Shown here: positions 57,421-64,000 of the stretch, one piece after another | How positions within the stretch are numbered: position 1 is the first letter of the stretch | Layout: every line of letters starts with the position of its first letter | NCBI GenBank assembly: GCA_964030785.1 | Contig: OZ034978.1 | Span: 1,260,001 to 1,324,000 of the forward strand | Direction of reading: 5' to 3' | Source: Siderastrea siderea | Taxonomy: Eukaryota; Cnidaria; Anthozoa; Scleractinia; Rhizangiidae | DNA: 64,000 nt | Position numbers and translations under genes: made by a program | The notes under the pieces: generated by a model | What the model saw: the letters and a program-made list of their open reading frames with translations, nothing else | Database searches by the model: none | What the model was told of the DNA's origin: nothing

Positions 57421-58570
57421 TCACTCCAATCAATTACCATCTCGACAGATTAAACGATGGCGCCAAATTATCCCGTACATTTGCGCTGGCGAGTCATATA
57501 TTTACTAGTAAGAGGCTTGTAATAGAGTCGTCGATGTTGCAAGAATACTTCACGTTTGGCAGACATTTGTTAAGAAAATTCGACATTTCTTCAGAAATAC
57601 CCCTCGGTGGATTACCCTATGCGACCGGGCAGGTTGAGAAAGATGGATGGTATGCTTGCGTTCAATTTCGTTAATAAGCTATACCCGCGAAGTATGAAGT
57701 AATGATTCTTGCTTTTCTGACCTGAAAATAGCACACGACATGTTATTCATCAATAGTATAATCTGGCAATACCCCAAAGTGTACGAGGATGGAAATTCAG
57801 GAGTGAACAGAGTATGCAACGGGAAAACGAATCATGATCAGCGTCTCAGCTAAAATTTACGGCATAATTTGGCGCCATCTTTGTTCCGTCGAGCTCAATT
57901 AATTCAATTGCACTAAAAAAATAATAATAATATGACTTTATTTAATGAGGGTAACATAATTTACTGGTTGCCCAGTAGTTTAGAATATGGCCCTCCCTAA
58001 TTTTACATAAAATCACACACTTCCCATATGATGCATGTATGTAGGTAGGTTAGGTATGGATGGATGGGTGGATGCTCAGAGGTGCTTTGAAGAGAAACGT
58101 CGCGTAGCAGTGAAAATGCCGGTAATGCAATTAAAAAAATGTTTATGCGTGCAGGTGATTGCCTGAGAAGTTGTACCACTTGACGTCAAAACCCTAATGG
58201 TTGTCGTTGCTTCTGCAAACTCTTCGAAACGCAACCCCAAACACAAAAGTCAAAACTTTTTCCTTGTGATTGCAATTACCTTTCTGCAAGCTTCTATGCA
58301 CTCCTGTGCTTGCTTCACTGGTGACAACGAGGCCCGCGTTTTTACGTGGGATGACGTAGTCAGCCAGCGTCTAGGTTTCATCGACGGAATTTTTTCATCG
58401 GTGTCACAAATTGGTATATGTTTTTTTAACTTTCCCGTTTCCCGTGCCCTTTGCCCTAGGCTCAAGGGACGTCCCGAAAAATTGTGCGAGTTTATTGGCT
58501 GTAACTTCGAATCAAGTGCAAGTCAGGTTGGGTTGAACACAAACAGACAACGTGAAAGGCAAAGTTCAAA
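57421..58570. other. Non-coding, includes a LINE 3'-tail-like tract
   Basis: (AAT)n followed by GACTTTATTTAATGAGG at about 57917-57950 fits a reversed LINE 3' end. An inverted pair GATGGCGCCAAATTAT (57456) / ATAATTTGGCGCCATC (57865) brackets about 400 bp and may mark a MITE. A (GTAGGTAG)/(GGATGGATGG) tract is at 58040-58075. Confidence 0.4.
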
Positions 58571-58589
58571 GTGAAATCGATAGAAGAAA

Positions 58590-58830
58590 CTAGAAGAGGA
58601 CGTACATTACAGCCCAAAAATAACGCACGCGCAAGAAGTGGCGTAAGAAGTTCTTGCGCCGCAAGAACACGCCCCCGGGGAACACGCAAGGTGGCGCAAG
58701 AAGAGAAAGTGCTATGTTTTTGCGGTTTACCTACAAGAACATTCGAAACGCAAGAAGTTGAAAATCTAGCCGCAAAAAGTTACCAGTGTTACCGCAAGCC
58801 GCAAGAAGCCGCAAGAAGTACTGCGGGTCC
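58590..58830. repeat. GCAAGAAG-rich repeat cluster
   Basis: The octamer GCAAGAAG and close variants occur about ten times on the + strand between 58630 and 58815. Possibly subterminal repeats of an unidentified element. An open frame across it is a composition effect. Confidence 0.45.
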
Positions 58831-58989
58831 AGCCGAAGAAACTTGTAGTGCTTGTATTGGTGGGGAGTGTTGCGCAAAAGTGATGAGAAAATATCGCCGA
58901 ACTTTCGACGATTTTTCACAGCATTGGCGCGACAATTCGCCAAGTCAATCGATAGTTCGCAAGGCTAATAAAAAAAATCAAGGAAACAA

Positions 58990-59666
58990 AGTTTAGAACA
59001 ACCGAAATATCGAACAAAAATTCACGTCACGAAATGGAATATCTGCCAGCTTTCCGACTGTAAGATACATGTACGTGATCTCACATGGCAAAACGTAAAC
59101 AATCGTTTCAACCGTGTCTGATATGGTGATACGGGCTCAACTTAGAACTGACTCAATTCAGTGTTTTATTCCATCCAAGAAATAGAAACAGAAAGTCCAA
59201 AAGCTATAATTATGGCAAACTGCGCGAACTCTTCTTTGACAGGCAAGAGAAAACAGGACATTCACGTGCAAGAGGTCACGGCAGACTGTCTGATGATCTC
59301 GTGGGTGTACTCGCCAAGAATCGCTGCATCTTTACCACTTTAATTTCCTAACAAAACAGGAATGCTCGAAGAAATAGCATAGAAATATAATTTCAACAAC
59401 ACATTCGCTTTTCAACACAGCTGCGAGAGCAATCTGCTGTCTTGAGACTCTTGACGGCTCATTGCGTTACAGAATATCATTCATGCAAATCATACGAAAT
59501 TTGCATACGGCATATTTGTGTTTACTCAGGTTACATATATTAGACAACTGTCCAACTCCGTTCAAAATAGTCCTTACATGCACCAGCAAATCCCGCGTAA
59601 ACGCCTTCGGGCGGCTTCTTGTTATCGAATCCCTTCAGTTTACCAACTTCAATGACAATGATGTAT
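58990..59666. other. Non-coding stretch, nothing recognised
   Basis: No domain-bearing frame or repeat boundary seen. Confidence 0.4.
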
Positions 59667-59774
59667 CCTGTGAACAGGCTGTCCGCCCCGTCCTCTTCTC
59701 CGGTCTACGCTCGGGTCGCTTCGCTCGCTGATTTATTTTCGCGCTTTTTCCCCACTACGGAGCCTGTTCACAGG
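59667..59774. mobile_element. Inverted repeat CCTGTGAACAGGCT
   Basis: CCTGTGAACAGGCT (59667) and AGCCTGTTCACAGG (59761-59774) form a perfect 14-bp pair around a 79-bp centre. Similar in style to the hairpin MITEs, but no exact TSD is visible. Confidence 0.45.
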
Positions 59775-59846
59775 CTATATCCATGGTTTTTGTCCCCAGA
59801 AAGTATTTCTTTTGGCTAAGAAGAATTAGTGTTTCAAAGTCTTGAA

Positions 59847-59907
59847 CCTGCACGCAGACGTCTCCTATTTGCTTCCGCGTAGAGCATAGGAGACGTCTGC
59901 GCGCAGG
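59847..59907. mobile_element. Hairpin MITE relative without clean TSD
   Basis: CCTGCACGCAGACGTCTCCT and its inverse. The arm sequence ACGCAGACGTCTCCTAT is shared with 37682-37729 and with a fragment at 42290, so it is the same family. Confidence 0.6.
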
Positions 59908-59978
59908 CTTGAGACCAAGTTGATCAATTTTCAACACGACAAAAATTGAAAAAGTGAAGGCAAATATTCAAAATGCAT

Positions 59979-59984
59979 TTTATT
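59979..59984 (-). terminator. Poly(A) signal for the laminin G-like gene
   Basis: AATAAA on the - strand, 142 bases past the stop codon at 60126-60128; a normal distance for a short 3' UTR. Confidence 0.55.
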
Positions 59985-60125
59985 AGAAATTTACTTTACT
60001 TTAAGACTTTTTAAAACTACAAGGTAAAAAACACAGTGTCACTACTAAAAAAGCCTCCATACACATTAACTTCCAGCTTTTACTTTTGCCTATGATAAAA
60101 AGTAATTTCATATTGATCCCAATGT

Positions 60126-60286
60126 TCACTTGTAAGGGCAACCTCCCAGGTAGACATTACCAGCCATCATGAGTGGATTGGCAAGAGAGAGTTTCTTGGG
60201 GCTCCTGGCAGGATCCTTAGACACCAGGTTACGCATGCACCCTGTGTAGCTTTCAGTGGCCGTGACACCCTTAGCCACCACGCCAC
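60126..60286 (-). CDS. Terminal exon of a laminin G-like domain protein (partial)
   Basis: A 161-nt exon with acceptor TTCGTAG before 60286 and stop TGA at 60128-60126. It encodes GVVAKGVTATESYTGCMRNL, a linker with SPKKLSLANPLMM, and GNVYLGGCPYK. The pattern GCMRNL ... GNVYLGGCP matches the last strands and disulfide of laminin G domains, as at the end of laminin alpha chains. Such proteins are secreted basement-membrane components that bind dystroglycan, heparin or integrins. Only the C-terminus is in view; upstream exons on the - strand (higher coordinates) were not found before the window ends. Which LG protein it is remains open: laminin alpha is the best guess, perlecan, agrin or others are possible. 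Confidence 0.7.
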
Positions 60287-61400
60287 CTACGAAAAAAAAG
60301 AAGACACACTCTCCAGCTATTCACCCCAAATCTTGCACGAAACCAAAAAAAGAAATTTAACAAAATAAATAAATACACCGTTTACTCCAGCTATACAAGC
60401 GCAAACACAACAAACAAATATTAAATTCCTGCGCTTATTTACTCTTACTCTGCAGGAACGGTTCACCACGCACACAAAATAGCGACTGATCGCAGGTTAG
60501 ACTTTACAAAGAACACCAACATATTGGTTTCAATCAAACGAAACCTCTCCCCTCCCCTCCCCTCCCCTCCACATAATGAGAAGCTACATACAGAGTAGCA
60601 CAACCCTTCCCCGCCATTTCAGACAGGTAAGTTGTAATAAACGGTCCGCACGCGGAGCTGAGATGAGCGTAAACTTCTGTGGCTTTTAATAAGTTCTGGT
60701 AATATTTAAGGTACAAAATACTTTGATTACTGTTTAAAAAAGTCAAAAATTACAGGTTTCACAGTTCATGAAGGCCAAAACATTACGACAAGTTACGAGC
60801 ATGACGGGACGTGTTTGTTGACATGTGGTCGTGCTTACTCAAACGTAATAAAGTGAAATCTCGAACCCTTCTCGCTAGATCAACTCAAAAGCATTTGACC
60901 TTATTTTTAATTTCATTTACACTTCCGATAACTCGATACCTCCAAACGTTTTACGCGTGTTTTACCTAACGGTTCAAGTTATCATGCTTACACTGTAGTA
61001 CATGCAAAAAAGCTTCAAAGGCCAATCTTGACAAGTCACGTTTTCTTCTAGCGTGACTGCTTCGTCGTGCATGTCAAATGTCATTTGCTTCCCCATTACG
61101 TCATGGAGCCAAAACCAAAAAAAAGAACACTAACCAGAGACAACGCGCGTGATGACATAGGGTAAGCCGTTCTACGAATGCCCATCCAAAAACTAAAGAA
61201 AATTGTGCACGTTTTTTACGGTAAAAGATTCGTGAAAACAGTTTGACATTGTGATTTAAAAAGGTGGCTTATGTAATAAGGTTCAACGAATTCTGCAACT
61301 TAATGAAAATTTAGGGTCCTAAAATAAATGCCGTTTAAAAACCGCAAAACTATGCTTCCGTCAAATGATTAAGCAATTCTTGCATTTTGTACTGACTGAC
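60287..61400. other. Intron or flank, with (CCCCT)n tract
   Basis: CTCCCCTCCCCTCCCCTCC at about 60547-60571. Otherwise no exon or element recognised. Presumably intron of the laminin G-like gene. Confidence 0.4.
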
Positions 61401-61407
61401 GGGTGGG

Positions 61408-61798
61408 GTGGTTGGGGCAACTGGCGCAAACATTGTTCTCTTAAGCGACTTAAAATTTGATTTGAGTAACACAGAGTCCTTTAACCTTGCAAAACAAAAT
61501 GGTTTAAGAGATTCCAACTTTCTGACCTGGACTGGTGTGCGCTGCGCTGTACCAAGTCATCTTAGAATTCGAAGCCGCGAAGTTAACAGAGATCATGTCA
61601 GATCACTGCAATTCAAAATCGGTGACAGAATTTTTGATCCAGCACTTAGCAAGTCTAGGGATTTCTACGGTCTGCTTATATCCAGTAAGGCGACAGTGTC
61701 CAGAGGCTTCATAAAGTTGAAATCAAAATTTTCTGTTGATGATGTGGAAGCAAAAAAGGCTTTCTCATTAATAAGATTGAATTTGGATAAACATTTAA
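61408..61798 (+). pseudogene. LINE ORF2 fragment, 5' part of a split relic
   Basis: Reads GLRDSNFLTWTGVRCAVPSH, then YGLLISSKATVSRGFIKLK and AFSLIRLN. The W-x-G-x-R-x-x-V-P segment is typical of the region between the RT domain and the C-terminal zinc motif in CR1/L2-like LINEs. It is cut at 61798 by a TTAA foldback element and resumes at 62251. Confidence 0.6.
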
Positions 61799-62246
61799 GG
61801 ATAAAAATTAGCGAGAAAAGTTTAACACAACGTTTCGATGTCTCCATGACATCATTTTCAAGTGAGAAAAATAAAATATAGATGAGTTAATATATACAAG
61901 GTGAGATGTTAAAAAAGTAAACAATAAGTAACATATTTGGCGTGTATGTGTGCATGGTAAGTATGTCTAAATACGGAAACTTGGACTGTTTGATTTACGA
62001 AATGTTGTTTATAAAGAAGAAGAAACCAAAACTGAACACGCAATCGGACTCTATCCGAGCAAAACTATATATTTAGACATACTTACCATGCACACACAAT
62101 TACACGCCAAATGTTACTTATTGTTTACTTTTTTAACACCTCACCTTGTATATATTTACTCATCTATATTTTATTTTTCTCACTTGAAAATGATGTCATG
62201 GAGACATCGAAACGTTGTGTTAAACTTTTCTCGCTAATTTTTATCC
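61799..62246. mobile_element. 448-bp TTAA foldback element inside a LINE
   Basis: Arms of about 180 bp starting GGATAAAAATTAGCGAG, near-perfect inverses, with a centre of about 90 bp. TTAA flanks both ends (61795-61798, 62247-62250). TTAA targeting is as in piggyBac/Kolobok. No coding capacity. Confidence 0.85.
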
Positions 62247-62250
62247 TTAA

Positions 62251-62510
62251 ATACTCATTAATAAGGTCCTGTATCTGTGAAACATATGTGCAATGTTTTC
62301 AGTTTAAAATACTGAACGACATTTCATTGACAAATTCCCGCTTAGTTAAGATAGGTGTAATACAAAGCGATCTTTGCACCTTTTGTAGTACTTGTCCGGA
62401 AACAATTGATCATTTATTCTTTTACTGTGTTTACTCACGTGCATTTTGGGAAAAATTTGAATCTTATTGGTATATACTCCATGGGAGAATGCCATGGATG
62501 CATTGGCTAT
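62251..62510 (+). pseudogene. LINE ORF2 C-terminal zinc motif, 3' part of the split relic
   Basis: Reads QCFQFKILNDISLTNSRLVK, IGVIQSDLCTFC, CPETIDHLFFYC and FWEKF. C-x2-C then H-x4-C is the zf-RVT motif that closes many LINE ORF2 proteins. It continues the 61408-61798 fragment after the foldback insertion, though the frames do not rejoin cleanly. The decamer array begins right after. Confidence 0.7.
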
Positions 62511-62521
62511 ATAGACAATAC

Positions 62522-64000
62522 ACCCCTGTATATCGTTAAATACCTTGTATACCCCTGTTTACCCTTGAATACCCTTGTATACCCCTGTTTACCCTTGAAT
62601 ACCCTTGTATACCCCTGTTTACCCTTGTATACCCCTGTTTACCCTTGAATACCCCTGTTTACACATGTTTACCCTTGAATACCCTTGTATACCCCTGTTT
62701 ACCCTTGAATACCCTTGTATACCCCTGTTTACCCTTGTATACCCCTGTTTACCCTTGAATACCCTTGCATACCGCTGTTTACCCCTGTTTACCCTTGTAT
62801 ACCCCTGTTTACCCTTGAATACCCTTGTATACCTCTGTTTACCCTTGAATACCCCTGTTTACCCTTCTATACCCCTGTTTACCCCTGTATACCCCTGTAT
62901 ACCCCTGTTTACCCATGTTTACCCTTGAATACCCTTGTATACCCCTGTTTACCCTTGTATACCCCTGTTTACCTTTGTATACCCCTGTTTACCCTTCTAT
63001 ACCCCTGTTTACCCCTGTATACCCCTGTTTACCCATGTTTACCCTTGAATACCCTTGTATACCCCTGTTTACCCTTGAATACCGTTGTATACCCCTGTTT
63101 ACCCTTGTATACCCCTGTTTACCCTTGAATACCCTTGTATACCCCTGTTTACCCTTGAATACCCTTGTATACCTCTGTTTACCCTTGAATACCCCTGTTT
63201 ACCCCTGTATACCTCTGTTTACCCCTGTTTACCCTTGAATACCCTTGTATACCCCTGTTTACCCTTGTATACCCCTGTTTACCTTTGTATACCCCTGTTT
63301 ACCCTTCTATACCCCTGTTTACCCCTGTATACCCCTGTTTACCCATGTTTACCCTTGAATACCCTTGTATATCCCTGTTTACCCTTGTATACCCCTGTTT
63401 ACCTTTGTATACCCCTGTTTACCCTTCTATACCCCTGTTTACCCCTGTATACCCCTGTTTACCCATGTTTACCCTTGAATACCCTTGTATACCCCTGTTT
63501 ACCCTTGAATACCGTTGTATACCCCTGTTTACCCTTGTATACCCATGTTTACCCTTGAATACCCATGTTTACCCCTGTTTACCCTTGTATACCCCTGTTT
63601 ACCCTTGCATACCGCTGTTTACCCCTGTTTACCCTTGTATAACCCTGTTAACCCTTGAATACCCTTGTATACCCCTGTTTACCCTTGAATACCCTTGTAT
63701 ACCCCTGTTTACCCTTGAATACCCTTGTATACCCCTGTTTACCCTTGAATACCCCTGTTTACCCTTCTATACCCCTGTTTACCCTTCTATACCCCTGTTT
63801 ACCCTTCTATACCCCTGTTTACCCCTGTATACCCCTGTTTACCCATGTTTACCCTTGAATACCCTTGTATACCCCTGTTTACCCTTGTATACCCCTGTTT
63901 ACCCTTCTATACCCCTGTTTACCCCTGTATACCCCTGTTTACCCATGTTTACCCTTGAATACCCTTGTATACCCCTGTTTACCCTTGTATACCCCTGTTT
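62522..64000. repeat. Decamer satellite, at least 1.45 kb, runs off the window
   Basis: Tandem 10-bp units with variants TACCCCTGTT, TACCCTTGAA, TACCCTTGTA, TACCCTTCTA, TACCCATGTT and others. From 62551 to 64000 there are 145 units with no insertion or deletion; only substitutions occur. An irregular start (62522-62550) contains one 9-bp unit. Higher order: a 12-unit, 120-bp block at 63241-63360 repeats at 63361-63480 with one difference, and 62931-63110 recurs 430 bp downstream. All three + frames are open only because the unit lacks stops; it is not a gene. Confidence 0.95.

Noticed and set aside
58197..58574. 125-residue + strand frame with hydrophobic N-terminal region
   Set aside because: No recognisable domain, overlaps an equally open - strand frame, and lies in repeat-rich sequence.
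62406..63858. Long + strand open frames encoding YPC/LPLFTLEYP-type repeats
   Set aside because: The 10-bp satellite has no stop in any + frame, and 10 mod 3 = 1 gives the same peptide in all frames. No start context, no splice signals.
62522..64000. Telomere or CRISPR-like array
   Set aside because: Units are TACCCYTGWW, not TTAGGG/CCCTAA, and they are contiguous with no spacers. The DNA is eukaryotic.

Overview
This is a eukaryotic, metazoan window, most likely from a cnidarian and probably a stony coral. The reasons are a spliced MAPK15 gene of invertebrate type, an AT-rich background, and very dense miniature inverted-repeat elements and LINE/Penelope remnants. The species call is inference from the gene and from the general look of the repeats; no taxonomic marker is present.

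Host genes. The one complete host gene is MAPK15 (ERK7/ERK8), on the + strand from 6245 to 33844. I resolved 14 coding exons with GT-AG junctions and continuous phase, giving 549 residues. All kinase motifs are intact, and the C-terminal tail keeps a possible LC3-interacting motif and a conserved terminal block. The only other host gene support is a terminal exon at 60126-60286 (- strand) that encodes the end of a laminin G-like domain; the rest of that gene lies beyond the window or in undetected exons.

Mobile DNA. Most of the window is nested transposable elements. For many I could fix both ends by matching terminal inverted repeats (TIRs) to exact target-site duplications (TSDs). Left flank (1-6.2 kb): a broken SAP-domain gene, a hairpin MITE, and a 2.9 kb TIR element (1853-4745) carrying a spliced - strand gene whose acidic motifs resemble a FEN1/XRN-type PIN nuclease, with a cysteine-rich tail. 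MAPK15 introns (6.3-33.3 kb): elements F and G, each inserted into the other at two different introns; a 4.06 kb element with subterminal GATCTCG-type repeats; hAT-like CAGGG elements with 6-bp TSDs; TTAA-flanked elements; and Mutator-like MITEs with 9-bp TSDs. 35-49.3 kb: more of the same families, a 5 kb composite with long foldback arms and Crypton/DUF3504-like relics, and a 2.2 kb Mutator-like element that contains a 306 bp relative of itself. 51.7-55.2 kb: a 3.5 kb CAGGG element holding an exon-like reading frame. 56-62.5 kb: Penelope-like GIY-YIG and LINE relics, one LINE split by a TTAA foldback element.

Right end. From 62522 to the last base lies a decamer satellite (consensus TACCCYTGWW), in perfect 10-bp register for 1450 bases, with a 120-bp higher-order repeat. 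It runs off the window.

The elements do not form a pathway with the host genes. Their relevance is to gene structure: they enlarge the MAPK15 introns to about 10 kb, lie within 20 bp of one splice donor, and lie within 400 bp of the start codon.
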